Source: Alkalihalophilus marmarensis DSM 21297
GTDB lineage: Bacteria > Bacillota > Bacilli > Bacillales > Bacillaceae_D
DNA length: 64,000 bases
Assembly: GCF_000474275.2 (NCBI RefSeq)
Contig: NZ_ATAE01000003.1
Location: 62,001 to 126,000, forward strand
Direction of reading: 5' to 3'
The notes beneath the pieces are model-generated. The model was not told the DNA's origin. It saw only the letters and a program-made list of their open reading frames with translations, and made no database searches. Made by a program: the position numbers and the translations under genes. The number at the start of each line of letters is the position of its first letter. Position 1 is the stretch's first letter. Positions 56,801 through 64,000 of the stretch are shown piece by piece.

Positions 56801-57036
56801 TCTATGATACGTGGTGGAATCCGGCAATCGAAGAGCAGGCTGCTGATCGAGTGTACCGATTCGGACAGACCAAAAATGTTCAAGTAATCAAGCTGATTGC
56901 AAACGGAACGATCGAAGAAAAAATCCTTGCCCTGCATGAAAAGAAGAAAGCGCTGGTGGATGCTGTCATTCAACCAGGAGAAGCACAAATGTCCTCTTTA
57001 TCTGCAGAAGAAATCAAAGAACTGCTTACCTTTTAA
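53842..57036 (+). CDS. SNF2-family helicase with N-terminal SWIM zinc finger
   Basis: 1064 residues. The SWIM finger is CDC...CKH at Cys70, Cys72, Cys82 and His84. A long family-specific middle region (bacterial SNF2-associated, about 100-600) follows. The ATPase core has motif I ILADDMGLGKTLQTI near 645, Ia IIAPASVIYNWEKE, II LVLDEAQAIKN near 738, III ALSGTPIENR, V LKAGGTGLNLTGGDTVI and VI AADRVYRFGQTKNVQVI. Such proteins are DNA translocases; the target is unknown. TTG 53842 follows AAGGATGATCGG. B. subtilis YwqA is a likely homologue. A terminator follows. Confidence 0.92.
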   Translation: MTTVLSDFLIRQLASSQPVYKRGLEYYRAGLVEYVSYNELYNSYQAKVSGSYMYEVEIDIEDDGSLDFACDCEASFTYPGACKHVVATLLELQERGTVFERNRQILSKKSSLLTEFKSVQKWKQPALKKKQKLLVEFELKVMAAGGYFKHMVNYIQLGMKVGENRVYVVKDLYAFLKAVNQKRPYAFTNKFSYEPDEYVFEEEDEAVFDLLFRLLAVEEHHTKNTYGHKSTKRHLLMPAVYMHSFLDLLAARNTILHVDSTKEYKESLQVKTLEKGDDFFKFFLEEDDDMVELQAKLLPDVLFVDQPYQSVLKKDTFYKLTEEQAKSLEILANEYEEDEPIDVIPNDQLESFCSEVLPVISQYGMVEMEETLKGKIDQKPLQASIKVDYEEEELVLDVSFRYGQEVRNPFAKKDAAHSDTIMVRDVEKEQTILQVLELHPFEVEGEKLVLHRIQTIIEFLFEHLPSLKSYADIYLTSDAKKLLFQPGSTPSVSVDVEGESNWLDVSFSIDGISDEEIVDVLRALYNKKKYHRLSNGSFIHLEEEQYGSLQKAVDSLGASAKELNKNMNVPLHKAFSLDESQAGLKLSKKLHRLIQDVQSPEFSEWSTPERLDADLRSYQETGFRWIRTLAKSGLGGILADDMGLGKTLQTITHLQADKEAASEAKSLIIAPASVIYNWEKEIKRFAPELHVVVIAGAKGDRDHARTIKEADIWITSYPLIQRDYEKYEGITFDTLVLDEAQAIKNEQAKTTKAVRAIKASSRFALSGTPIENRIDELYTLMQTILPGLLGTKKQFRDRSHDEIAKRIRPFILRRLKREVLKELPEKMESVQYTDLLPEQKKYYLAQVKQLRSDVDDAISNDQFQKKRIEILAGLTKLRQICCHPRLVSEEDGVESGKLLRLMEYVEEGMEAGQRMVIFSQFTSMLAIIRAEFEERGWEFFYLDGQTPAAERLRLADHFNQGEKSLFLVSLKAGGTGLNLTGGDTVILYDTWWNPAIEEQAADRVYRFGQTKNVQVIKLIANGTIEEKILALHEKKKALVDAVIQPGEAQMSSLSAEEIKELLTF

Positions 57037-57042
57037 CGACAG

Positions 57043-57072
57043 CCTCCTTGCTTTATATGGCAAGGGGGTTTT
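57043..57072 (+). terminator. Terminator after the SNF2 gene
   Basis: CCTCCTTGC pairs with GCAAGGGGG (one G-U) and is followed by TTTTCG. Confidence 0.75.
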
Positions 57073-57178
57073 CGCGTTGGATGATGGGCAAAGTATTGAC
57101 CAGGTAAATAGTTAGAGGAATATCGGCATGTTTTGTAGAATGTACCAATTACCATTACGAGCACAGGGAGGGGATTAG

Positions 57179-57787
57179 GTGTCAAGAAAGTGGCTTATCT
57201 TAACAGTATTAACAGCTGTTATAACAGTATGTGGAGTCAGCTATTTTTATATATTTCATCAACCAAACAGTGAAGCAACTGCGCACGCAGAAGCACGAAT
57301 GATACCGTCAGATCATCCTGACCCTGAGATGATGCAGGAAGAAGCTGATTTCCTAGTCACGTTACAATATGGTGAATATGAAGAAGAGATTGTGTATCAA
57401 GACGGGCAGGAAAATAAGGTGAAAGCAATTATTTCCGCACAGCACAGCTATTTAAATACATTAGCTGGATGGGGGAGAGCCGAAGATTTAAATGTAGCAG
57501 CAACGATGCATACGAAGGAATGGAAAAAGTTACGCGCTGATATAAAATGGCTGCATGACGAAGGGCTTGCTGATTCGCGCATTAAAAATGATATGAAAAA
57601 TGCGAGGGCCTTTATGTATGTAGCAGAAACGGGTGACTCTATGTCGCTGCGCTATTTACATCGTATCTTTCACGATCTGGACGCCACGTTGAACGGCGCA
57701 GAGGTGGAAAAGATCTGGGGAGTAACCCATGCTTTCGGCACCTCTTCAAAACAACGAACCCTTCATAAGTACTTGCAAGGAAACTAA
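57179..57787 (+). CDS. Hypothetical exported or membrane-anchored protein, 202 aa
   Basis: It starts at GTG 57179 after GGGAGGGG. The N-terminus MSRKWLILTVLTAVITVCGV has a basic start and hydrophobic helix, a signal anchor or possibly a signal peptide. The rest is predicted extracytoplasmic and mostly helical (ADFLVTLQYGEYEEEIVYQD, ADIKWLHDEGLADSRI, DMKNARAFMYVAETGD, YLHRIFHDLDATLNG). I know no named domain. Its stop codon lies inside an exceptionally strong 18-bp hairpin. Confidence 0.65.
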   Translation: MSRKWLILTVLTAVITVCGVSYFYIFHQPNSEATAHAEARMIPSDHPDPEMMQEEADFLVTLQYGEYEEEIVYQDGQENKVKAIISAQHSYLNTLAGWGRAEDLNVAATMHTKEWKKLRADIKWLHDEGLADSRIKNDMKNARAFMYVAETGDSMSLRYLHRIFHDLDATLNGAEVEKIWGVTHAFGTSSKQRTLHKYLQGN

Positions 57788-57826
57788 GAAACCAGGATCA
57801 GATGAGGACTGATCCTGGTTTCTTAG
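57784..57826 (+). terminator. Very strong 18-bp hairpin at the gene end
   Basis: CTAAGAAACCAGGATCAG pairs perfectly with CTGATCCTGGTTTCTTAG around a seven-base loop and contains the stop codon of the preceding gene. The T tract is short and inside the stem, so it may also act as a 3' stabilising structure. Confidence 0.75.
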
Positions 57827-57863
57827 TTTAATGAGCAGAGCGTGTTGCTGCTCCGGACGGATA

Positions 57864-58050
57864 GACGCAAATGTGCGATGAACCGGCGCATTTGGTGGTC
57901 TGAGCGACGCAATTAGTCCCTGAAAAGGCGCAATTCGGAGCAACTGACGCAATAGTCAGCGAAACCGGCGCAGTTGCCTCATAGGTAAGCGCAATTAGCA
58001 GATAGAGCGACGCAATAACATCTTAAACCCGCGCAATTCCAATTCAATCA
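57864..58050. repeat. Nine-unit 21-bp periodic array with RCGCAATT core
   Basis: The four bases CGCA recur at 57866, 57887, 57908, 57929, 57948, 57969, 57990, 58011 and 58032. Spacings are 21 bp throughout, except one of 19. Cores read GACGCAAAT, GGCGCATTT, GACGCAATT, GGCGCAATT, GACGCAATA, GGCGCAGTT, AGCGCAATT, GACGCAATA, CGCGCAATT. The 12-13 bases between cores are not conserved. GAC- and GGC-type cores largely alternate (a 42-bp super-period). The array fills the gap between two convergent genes and shows no coding frame because of the 19-bp unit. Confidence 0.9.
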
Positions 58051-58106
58051 GTCCACACGCTCTCCTCAGCCCTTTACCTATGTTGCGTCTACGTGGTACT
58101 CCGCAT

Positions 58107-58883
58107 TTACTTTCTATTCAATAACTCATCATTCGTCCAGTCTGTGACAAACATATGGCCTGGCGCATGTGTAATCATAAGTGGAAGCTTAGCTTCAGTT
58201 GCAGCTGCTTGAGGTGTCACGCCGCAAGCCCAAAAAACAGGCACTTCATCTTCTGCGATCTCAACAAATTCTCCGTAATCCGGCTTCTCGATTGCCGTAA
58301 TGCCAATCTCAGCTGGATCGCCGATATGAACAGGGCCGCCGTGCATTTGCGGGTATTTTTCAGTGATGGCTACAGCCTTGTCAACCAGAGCCTTCTTAAT
58401 AGGGCGCATCGAAACAACGAGCGGGCCAGAGAACGGACCAGCCGCTTCTGTTTGAATGGATGTGCGGTACATCGCAACATTTTTATTTAAGTTAATATGT
58501 TTTAGAGGAATATCTGATTTCACCATTTCGCTTTCAAACGTAAAGCTGCATCCGATTAAAAAGGAAACAAAATCTTTTTGCCAGTAAGATGCAATCGACG
58601 TTACTTCTTCTTGAAAACACCCATCTTTATAGACATGGTATTTGGGAATATCTGTGCGGATATCAGAGCCTTCTGCAAGGGCAGACTTTACTTGGCCTGG
58701 TTCTAATACATCAATAACGGGACACGACTTTTGATTACGGTACGTATAGAGAAAGAAATCAAATGCATATTCTTTAGGTACGATGACTAAGTTGGCTTGT
58801 ACATAATCTTGGCAGTAACCGGCAGTACTTGTATTAAACTTATTTGTTCTTATTTCTTCTCTAAAAGATACGGGACTGATCAT
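58107..58883 (-). CDS. DUF1445 (YcsI/D-glutamate cyclase-like) protein
   Basis: 258 residues. The family motifs are visible: AGYCQDYVQANLVIVPKEYAFDF, FLIGCSFTFESEM, GPLVVSMRPI, YPQMHGGPVHIGDPAEIGI, and VPVFWACGVTPQAAATEA ending in ITHAPGHMFVTDW. This is the UPF0317/DUF1445 family. It is annotated as putative hydro-lyase, and a mammalian relative is D-glutamate cyclase. AAGGAGTTTTTCAAC precedes the ATG. In B. subtilis ycsI lies near the lactam/urea carboxylase genes; here no such neighbours are present. Confidence 0.9.
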   Translation of the reverse strand: MISPVSFREEIRTNKFNTSTAGYCQDYVQANLVIVPKEYAFDFFLYTYRNQKSCPVIDVLEPGQVKSALAEGSDIRTDIPKYHVYKDGCFQEEVTSIASYWQKDFVSFLIGCSFTFESEMVKSDIPLKHINLNKNVAMYRTSIQTEAAGPFSGPLVVSMRPIKKALVDKAVAITEKYPQMHGGPVHIGDPAEIGITAIEKPDYGEFVEIAEDEVPVFWACGVTPQAAATEAKLPLMITHAPGHMFVTDWTNDELLNRK

Positions 58884-59082
58884 GTTGAAAAACTCCTTGT
58901 CTGCATATATTTATATCAGTATTACATAAAAGCTTTCTTTATCAAAATAAAGCAATATTCTCTATGAGTCAAATAATTCTGTCATTTTTGTTTGGTAAGA
59001 TTAAAACTGGATAAATAGGTATTTATCCTTTCTTAATTTTAGCCTCATCTCAAGACTTATAGCCTATTATTCTTACATTTGC

Positions 59083-59111
59083 TTTACACACACATAAATC
59101 AACTATATATT
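59083..59111 (+). promoter_or_regulatory. Sigma-A-type promoter for the DUF2628 gene
   Basis: TTTACA (59083-59088), a 17-base spacer and TATATT (59106-59111), about 50 bases before the start codon. Confidence 0.65.
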
Positions 59112-59165
59112 GTAATATGTTGTAAATGAAAATATTGGATAGAGAAGTAAGGGGGAGAGAAAGTG

Positions 59166-59678
59166 ATGAGTGAAAATAGTGTCCAGCTAGAAGTAGAGAA
59201 CCATAATGCAAGCATTGAAGAGGCTTTTGTTGGAAAAAACTATACTACATATTACAAGAAAAAATGGAATGAAATGGACGAGAAGAAAAGACAGACATCG
59301 TGGAATTTTGCTGCTTTTTTCTTAAGTTTATTTTGGTTAGGTTATCGTAAAATGTATCGTTACATTTTTATTATTATGGGACTATTTCTTGCAGTCGATC
59401 TGCTGATTTTCTTAGCAGCTTCAGGGGATGAGGGTATGGTGATGCGCTTGAATAATTCAGTCGGAATGGGATTAGCAGTTGCTACAGGATTATTTGGAAA
59501 TTATATGTATCGCCTTCATATGAATAAACAGATTGAGTTAACCGCAGCGAGTACCACAGATCCAGAAAAGCAAGAAGCAATGCTCAGAAAAAAAGGTGGC
59601 AGAAGCTGGTTTGGAGTAGTAAATACGGTTCTTATTTTCATAGGTTACCTAATTGTTACGACTGTTTTATTCGGTTAA
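59166..59678 (+). CDS. DUF2628 membrane protein
   Basis: 170 residues. A polar cytoplasmic N-terminus (about 1-45) is followed by the DUF2628 signature TSWNFAAFFLSLFWLGYRKMYR, then two helices (about 58-80, 90-112) and a C-terminal helix after a basic loop (NTVLIFIGYLIVTTVLF). ATG 59166 is preferred over GTG 59163 because of the AGGGGGAG spacing. Function unknown; it is a single-gene transcript with its own promoter and terminator. Confidence 0.85.
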   Translation: MSENSVQLEVENHNASIEEAFVGKNYTTYYKKKWNEMDEKKRQTSWNFAAFFLSLFWLGYRKMYRYIFIIMGLFLAVDLLIFLAASGDEGMVMRLNNSVGMGLAVATGLFGNYMYRLHMNKQIELTAASTTDPEKQEAMLRKKGGRSWFGVVNTVLIFIGYLIVTTVLFG

Positions 59679-59709
59679 GTATCGTTAGCTAATGATTATT
59701 TTATCTTAG

Positions 59710-59740
59710 AGTGCTCCTTTCATAAAGGGAGCACTTTTTT
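59710..59740 (+). terminator. Terminator after the DUF2628 gene
   Basis: AGTGCTCCTTT pairs with AAAGGGAGCACT (one bulge) followed by TTTTTT. Confidence 0.88.
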
Positions 59741-59793
59741 GTTTAAATAAGGTAAACTTATAAGTACAAGATGGGATGGAAGGGAGTGGTGGA

Positions 59794-60978
59794 ATGACTG
59801 ATAAATGGAAGGCATTAGGATGGATCGCAGCAGCTGAGCTGTTTGCACTTAGCCTTTGGTTTAGCGGATCTGTGGTTGCGTTTGATTTAATCGAGGTGTG
59901 GGGAGTGAACGAGAGCTTGTCACCTTGGTTATCTGCTGCTGTACCTGCAGGTTTTGTGATTGGAGCGCTGATCAGTTCGTCTATAGGGTTGGCTGATCGC
60001 TTTAATACGAGGTATGTGTTTGCCCTTGCTGCGTTATTCGGTGCTCTTTTTAATGGGTTAATTCTATTTACAGACCAAGCAATCATTGGAATCTTATTCA
60101 GGGTGTTAACCGGTGTCATGCTTGCTGGAGTTTATCCTACGGCGGTTAAGCTGGTATCGCAGTGGTTTCCTGCAAAAAGAGGCTTGGCTATAGGAGTACT
60201 TATTGCTGGTTTAACAATAGGATCTGCAATGCCGCAGTTTTTCATTACGTTCATTGGAGGCCTCCATTGGCAGTATGTGATCATAGCTAGTTCAACTCTG
60301 GCAGTCCTTGCAGCAGCAATCATCTATTTCATACTTGATGATGCTCCAGTTACTCAAAAGAAAACCTATTTCTCATTTAACCTCTTAAAAAGTGTTATCA
60401 GAAACAAGCCCGTGATGTTAGCGAATTACGGCTACTTCGGCCATATGTGGGAGCTGTATGCGATGTGGACTTGGCTGCCGATATTTTTCTCAGCAAGCTT
60501 TTTAACGTATGATGCTTCTACATCATTAGCTTTTATTGCCTTTGCTTCGTTTCTATGCATTGGAGTTGCGGGAGGTGCAGGGAGTATAATAGGCGGTCTT
60601 GTAGCTGACAAAGTAGGCAGGGCGCGCTTAACGATTTACTCAATGGTCATTAGCTCCCTTTGCTGTTTGACAGTAGGGTTTACATTCGGGCAGTCTATTT
60701 GGCTGACTCTCACATTAGCGATGATTTGGGGGGCGTCAGTGATCTCAGATTCTGCTCAATTTTCTGCAGCTGTCTCAGAATTTGCAGAGGTTGAATACAT
60801 TGGAACTGCCCTAACCTTTCAAATGTGTGTCGGCTTTCTCATTACCATCTTTTCTATCAATCTAATTCCGTACGCTGAGGCTATAATGGGCTGGGAATGG
60901 GTGTTTTCGATACTTGCAATTGGGCCGATTCTTGGAATTATTTCAATGGCGCGCTTCAAACGTTATGAAGTTACTTAA
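59794..60978 (+). CDS. Major facilitator superfamily transporter
   Basis: 394 residues, 12 helices. The MFS loop 2-3 motif is weak here (ADRFNTRYVFALAALFGAL), but the helix-5 area (TIGSAMPQFFITFIGGLHW) and the second-half loop motif GLVADKVGRARLTIYSM are clear. RVLTGVMLAGVYPTAVKLVSQWFPAKRGLAIG is typical of NNP/sugar-phosphate-like MFS members. The substrate cannot be assigned. ATG 59794 has GAAGGGAGTGG; the longer frame from 59776 has no site. Confidence 0.85.
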   Translation: MTDKWKALGWIAAAELFALSLWFSGSVVAFDLIEVWGVNESLSPWLSAAVPAGFVIGALISSSIGLADRFNTRYVFALAALFGALFNGLILFTDQAIIGILFRVLTGVMLAGVYPTAVKLVSQWFPAKRGLAIGVLIAGLTIGSAMPQFFITFIGGLHWQYVIIASSTLAVLAAAIIYFILDDAPVTQKKTYFSFNLLKSVIRNKPVMLANYGYFGHMWELYAMWTWLPIFFSASFLTYDASTSLAFIAFASFLCIGVAGGAGSIIGGLVADKVGRARLTIYSMVISSLCCLTVGFTFGQSIWLTLTLAMIWGASVISDSAQFSAAVSEFAEVEYIGTALTFQMCVGFLITIFSINLIPYAEAIMGWEWVFSILAIGPILGIISMARFKRYEVT

Positions 60979-60980
60979 GG

Positions 60981-61008
60981 TTTACTATCACCTTTCTGTG
61001 CCTATACT
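60981..61008 (+). promoter_or_regulatory. Putative promoter for the 72-aa membrane protein gene
   Basis: TTTACT (60981-60986), a 16-base spacer and TATACT (61003-61008). It begins right after the MFS gene stop. Confidence 0.5.
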
Positions 61009-61043
61009 ATGAAAAAATGGATGGCTCTAGAGTAGGTGAATAG

Positions 61044-61262
61044 ATGAAGGTTTTAATAGCAGCAGGCATCGTTGTTGTTCCTTTTTTCATGATAATCATT
61101 GAGCGCTTTTGGTATAAAGGAAGATTTCTTTTTAATGCTCTCGCATATGCGGCGTTCGTTATTTTTGGATTTATTGCTTCGGGTGCCATTCATACGATCT
61201 TAAGAGACCAAGAAGTATTTATGACTAGTATTCACGGTATTTTACTAAATAAGTGGTTTTAA
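61044..61262 (+). CDS. Small two-helix membrane protein, 72 aa
   Basis: The protein has two hydrophobic helices: residues 3-20 (LIAAGIVVVPFFMIII) and 30-52 (FNALAYAAFVIFGFIASGAI). A short basic loop (ERFWYKGRF) joins them, and a polar tail ends LLNKWF. GAGTAGGTG precedes the ATG. I do not recognise the family. The frame is complete and the hydrophobic pattern is coherent, so it is probably real. Confidence 0.62.
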   Translation: MKVLIAAGIVVVPFFMIIIERFWYKGRFLFNALAYAAFVIFGFIASGAIHTILRDQEVFMTSIHGILLNKWF

Positions 61263-61444
61263 ATTAGCAGAGCCTATATCGGCTGGTATACGCTATACAG
61301 AGTTTTACTCGTTACATTAGTTGAATACCCTGAAAATAAAGAGGTTAGGGCATAAAGAGTGGTTAAACAGTGAAACTGATAAATGATTATTAACTTTGTA
61401 TATGAGTTTTGAACGTCACTAGTAAAATTCCTCTCTTTATATAG

Positions 61445-61546
61445 TTGATGATTTCCGGCTGCAGGCACACGTTTTCCGCGGGCGGTCCTGGATCTCCCTG
61501 GCCATGCACATCCCGCAGGAGGCGGTGCCTTCCGCTACAATAAACA
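61445..61546 (+). repeat. Bacillaceae-type intergenic repeat, copy 1
   Basis: The segment contains TTTTCCGCGGGCGGTC near its start and CCCGCAGGAGGCGGTGCCTTCCGCT near its end. From memory this matches a family of about 100-bp G+C-rich elements common between Bacillaceae genes. It is much richer in G+C than its surroundings. No coding frame is convincing. Confidence 0.6.
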
Positions 61547-61585
61547 GAGCGAGGGTGAACTTGTTGCGTGCCTCTACACTAAAAA

Positions 61586-61632
61586 GGTCCTTATCAGGTA
61601 CTCTTCTACTTGAAGAGTACGCGATAAGGACC
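61586..61632 (-). terminator. Long two-part inverted repeat, probable terminator on the minus strand
   Basis: GGTCCTTATC and GATAAGGACC form the outer stem; GTACTCTTC and GAAGAGTAC form the inner stem. On the minus strand the hairpin is followed by five Ts, so it could end transcripts coming from clpE, although it is about 240 bases after the clpE stop. Confidence 0.7.
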
Positions 61633-61705
61633 ATACTTATTTGAATTTAACGAAGAATAAACTAATTCCACATTAAAATCTCGCCAAAAACATACTTTAG
61701 CGGAT

Positions 61706-61808
61706 GAAATATACGTAGACTCCAAAGGGAGCTAAAGCAAAGCTGAGACCCCGGAGGGCAAAGACCAGAGGGGCTCAGCAGCTTCTCAAGTAAAGCGAAG
61801 TATATTTC
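61706..61808 (-). repeat. Bacillaceae-type intergenic repeat, copy 2 (inverted)
   Basis: Outer arms GAAATATAC (61706-61714) and GTATATTTC (61800-61808) enclose an inner stem GCTGAGACCCC (61742-61752) with GGGGCTCAGC (61770-61779). Read on the minus strand it ends with GGAGTCTACG, like other members of the repeat family recalled for copy 1. It is in opposite orientation to copy 1. Confidence 0.65.
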
Positions 61809-61868
61809 AGGATTTTCCCTCTAACATAAGTTGATTTCCTAGCTCTTTTTATCCTAATTTATCGCAAC

Positions 61869-64000
61869 TTAAGCCTTGGCTACGACAATCTTATCTTCCT
61901 TCACATCTACAGCTATTACTTTAACTTCCTCTTCATCTAATAATAAATCCGTTATTTGATCTTCTAATTGCTCTTGAATCACACGGCGAAGCGGACGAGC
62001 ACCAAATGCTGGATGGTAGCCAAGTTCTGCTATTTTTTCTTTAGCAGGTGCAGTCACCGACATGGTAATGTTTTGCTCAGATAATGTGTGTTCAAGGTCA
62101 AGAAGCAGTAGGTCAACAATTTGTACAAGGTTTTCTTTGCTTAGTTGGTTAAATTCGATGATCGCATCAAAGCGGTTCAAGAATTCTGGCTTGAAGTAGG
62201 CTGATAGAGCGTCAAGCACGGAAGTTTCGGCAACAGCCTCGCTTGCGCCAAATCCAACTGCCTTCTTTTTCACTCCGATACCAGCGTTGCTTGTCATAAT
62301 AATGACTGTATCCTTAAAGCTCACTGTTCTTCCTTGGCTGTCAGTTAAGCGCCCGTCCTCTAAAATTTGCAGGAACATATGCTGCACATCAGGGTGAGCT
62401 TTCTCAATTTCATCAAGCAGAATAATAGAGTACGGATTTCGGCGCACTTTCTCTGTTAACTGACCCGCTTCATCATGACCTACATATCCAGGCGGCGATC
62501 CAATTAATTTAGAGACAGAGTGTTTTTCCATGTACTCACTCATATCAAGACGAACCATTGCCTCTTTTGTGCCAAATAATTGTTCTGCCAATGACTTAGT
62601 TAATTCTGTTTTACCCACACCAGTTGGTCCTACAAATAAGAAGGATCCGATCGGGCGGTGTTTTGCTTTTAGGCCGGCACGTGAACGGCGAACGGCTTTG
62701 GCTACTTTTTCAACCGCTTTTTCTTGTCCAATGACCTTGCCGCGAAGCTGATCAGCCAGGTTTTTCATTTTTTCTTGATCGTTTGCTTGCAGTTTACCGA
62801 CTGGAATCCCTGTTTTTTTCTCAATAATGGCTTCAATTTGAGCTGTGTCTACACTCGCTTTTTTATCATCTGATTTATTTAGTTTAGCTTCTAGCTTTGC
62901 TTCTTCATCCCGTAATTTTGCAGCTGCTTCATAGTTCTCTTCTTTTAGTGCCTTGTCTTTTTCTTTATGAATTTCTGCAAGGCGTGATTCAATATCGTCG
63001 TGGCTTACTGCACCTGCTTGCAAGTTTAACTTCGAGCCAGCTTCATCTAATAAGTCAATCGCTTTGTCGGGCAGGTAGCGGTCTTGAATATAGCGGTGTG
63101 ATAAGTTCACACAAGCTTTGATCGCATCTTCTGTGTAGCTTACTTGATGGTAATCTTCATACTTACTTTGAATACCCTTTAAAATGTTGATGGCATCTTC
63201 TATAGACGGCTCATTGACCATCACAGGCTGGAATCGACGTTCAAGGGCAGCATCTTTTTCGATTTCACGGTATTCTTTTAGTGTTGTCGCACCAACAACT
63301 TGGAGCTCGCCGCGCGCTAGGGCTGGCTTTAAGATATTGCCTGCATCCATAGAACCCTCTGCAGAACCAGCACCTACTAATAAATGAATTTCATCGATAA
63401 ACAGCATCACATTTTTACGTTCTTTTAGCTCAGCGATAAGCTGATTCATCCGCTCTTCAAATTGGCCGCGGATTCCAGTATTGGCAACAAGTGATGCTAC
63501 ATCTAATAGGATGACTTCCTTATTTGAAAGTTTTGAAGGCACGTGACCTTCAACAATTTTTAATGCTAAACCTTCTACAATAGCTGTTTTACCAACGCCA
63601 GGCTCCCCAATAAGCACGGGGTTGTTTTTATTGCGTCGGTTTAATATCTCAATCACGCGTTCGATCTCTGTATCTCGTCCAATGACAGGATCAATTAATC
63701 CAGCCTTAGCAGCTTGCGTTACGTTTTTCCCATATTGATCGAGGAAACCGCCTCCTCCTCCTTTGTGCCCGCCATTCATAAATTCGGTATGAGGGGGATA
63801 TGGTTTCTGATCATGAGCGGCTGCATTCATATGGTTGTTTGTTAATTGCTTAAATAGGTCATCGAACGGCATATGAGAAAATCCATGCCCAAAACCTGAT
63901 GGAATTCCATTTGCAGCACGTATTTCTTGATAGCATGTCTGGCATAACTTAAATTGCCTTTTCTCCTGATTGAATTGCATATTTACATTCACTGTTGCTT
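61869..64000 (-). CDS. clpE: ATP-dependent Clp protease ATPase ClpE, N-terminus outside the window
   Basis: This Hsp100 unfoldase for ClpP has two AAA+ modules. The frame is open to the right edge: codons for [10 protein letters not shown]-like sequence run off the window, so the true start and the first two Cys of the N-terminal zinc finger lie outside. CQTCYQEI supplies the second Cys pair. Module 1 has [15 protein letters not shown] and [16 protein letters not shown]-like coiled coil ([27 protein letters not shown]) and module 2 ([29 protein letters not shown]) follow. The short N-domain with zinc finger and middle UVR distinguish ClpE from ClpC. CtsR control is expected but its box would lie beyond the edge. 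Confidence 0.95.
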   Translation of the reverse strand, partial: ATVNVNMQFNQEKRQFKLCQTCYQEIRAANGIPSGFGHGFSHMPFDDLFKQLTNNHMNAAAHDQKPYPPHTEFMNGGHKGGGGGFLDQYGKNVTQAAKAGLIDPVIGRDTEIERVIEILNRRNKNNPVLIGEPGVGKTAIVEGLALKIVEGHVPSKLSNKEVILLDVASLVANTGIRGQFEERMNQLIAELKERKNVMLFIDEIHLLVGAGSAEGSMDAGNILKPALARGELQVVGATTLKEYREIEKDAALERRFQPVMVNEPSIEDAINILKGIQSKYEDYHQVSYTEDAIKACVNLSHRYIQDRYLPDKAIDLLDEAGSKLNLQAGAVSHDDIESRLAEIHKEKDKALKEENYEAAAKLRDEEAKLEAKLNKSDDKKASVDTAQIEAIIEKKTGIPVGKLQANDQEKMKNLADQLRGKVIGQEKAVEKVAKAVRRSRAGLKAKHRPIGSFLFVGPTGVGKTELTKSLAEQLFGTKEAMVRLDMSEYMEKHSVSKLIGSPPGYVGHDEAGQLTEKVRRNPYSIILLDEIEKAHPDVQHMFLQILEDGRLTDSQGRTVSFKDTVIIMTSNAGIGVKKKAVGFGASEAVAETSVLDALSAYFKPEFLNRFDAIIEFNQLSKENLVQIVDLLLLDLEHTLSEQNITMSVTAPAKEKIAELGYHPAFGARPLRRVIQEQLEDQITDLLLDEEEVKVIAVDVKEDKIVVAKA

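Noticed and set aside
53842-57036. DISARM or other SNF2-containing phage-defence system
   Set aside because: No methylase, DUF1998, phospholipase or other known defence partner is adjacent; the helicase looks like a chromosomal YwqA-type protein.
57746-57952. 68-codon minus-strand frame across the first units of the 21-bp array
   Set aside because: The frame exists because 21 is divisible by three; it is interrupted by the 19-bp unit and has no ribosome site, so the array is not a coding repeat.
57864-58050. CRISPR array
   Set aside because: The repeated core is only 8-9 bp and the period is 21 bp. CRISPR repeats are 23-40 bp with spacers of similar length, and no cas genes are present.
61586-61632. 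End of an insertion sequence
   Set aside because: The palindrome is self-contained, no transposase frame is near and no target duplication is visible; a minus-strand terminator explains it better.

Overview
The window looks like a chromosomal segment of an endospore-forming Bacillaceae bacterium. It carries spoVB, an RsfA-type prespore regulator, comN, cymR, relA, T-box and S-box leaders and a 6S RNA of the Bacillus type. From about 0.3 to 46.8 kb the gene order follows, as I remember it, the Bacillus subtilis yrbG-spoVB-comN-secDF-recJ-apt-relA-dtd-hisS-aspS-bsrA-yrvM-rarA-cymR-yrvO-mnmA-yrrB-recD2-yrrD-yrrI-alaS-yrzL-yrrK-yrzB-mltG-yrrMNO-udk-greA-yrrS block. The separate secD and secF genes and the overall sequence character suggest an alkaliphilic or halotolerant relative (Alkalihalobacillus-like), but that genus guess is weak.

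Layout. 0-2.8 kb: the tail of an ArsB/NhaD-type transporter, a DUF421 protein, a small Sm-like protein and a DAACS symporter. 2.8-7.7 kb: spoVB (minus strand), a small multidrug-export family protein, comN, and secD plus secF as two genes. 7.8-14.9 kb: a CDF metal transporter, LapA-domain protein, recJ-apt, relA-dtd. 15-21.9 kb: a T-box-controlled hisS-aspS operon, a SAM riboswitch in front of hom, 6S RNA and tcdA. 21.9-26.4 kb: RsfA-like regulator, an orphan sporulation-type histidine kinase, rarA. 26.4-35 kb: yczE-like gene, cymR, cysteine desulfurase, mnmA, a TPR protein, recD2, a PRC-barrel protein, small proteins and yrrI. 35-44.7 kb: T-box-alaS, yrzL-ruvX-yrzB, mltG, the trmR-trhP1-trhP2 tRNA wobble-uridine operon, udk, greA.

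After about 44.7 kb conserved synteny fades into a more lineage-specific region: an acyl-CoA dehydrogenase-like flavoprotein, yrrS, a YedK/HMCES protein, a ZosA-like P-type ATPase behind a perfect PerR box, a 22-codon membrane peptide gene, a GPH sugar symporter with a perfect cre site, a secreted polysaccharide deacetylase, an SNF2 helicase with a SWIM finger, a DUF1445 protein, a DUF2628 protein, an MFS transporter and, cut by the right edge, clpE.

The common theme of the conserved part is translation and its quality control (hisS, aspS, alaS, dtd, tcdA, mnmA plus desulfurase, trmR/trhP1/trhP2, relA), DNA repair (recJ, rarA, recD2, ruvX) and envelope biogenesis (secD, secF, spoVB, mltG). 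Expression is controlled by RNA leaders (two T-boxes, one S-box, one unexplained secD leader hairpin) and by predicted PerR and CcpA sites. The most unusual non-coding signal is a nine-unit array at 57864-58050. Its RCGCAATT-like core recurs every 21 bp (one unit is 19 bp) while the sequence between cores is not conserved. A second repeat-rich zone lies at 61445-61812. I found no tRNA, rRNA, CRISPR array, insertion sequence or prophage.
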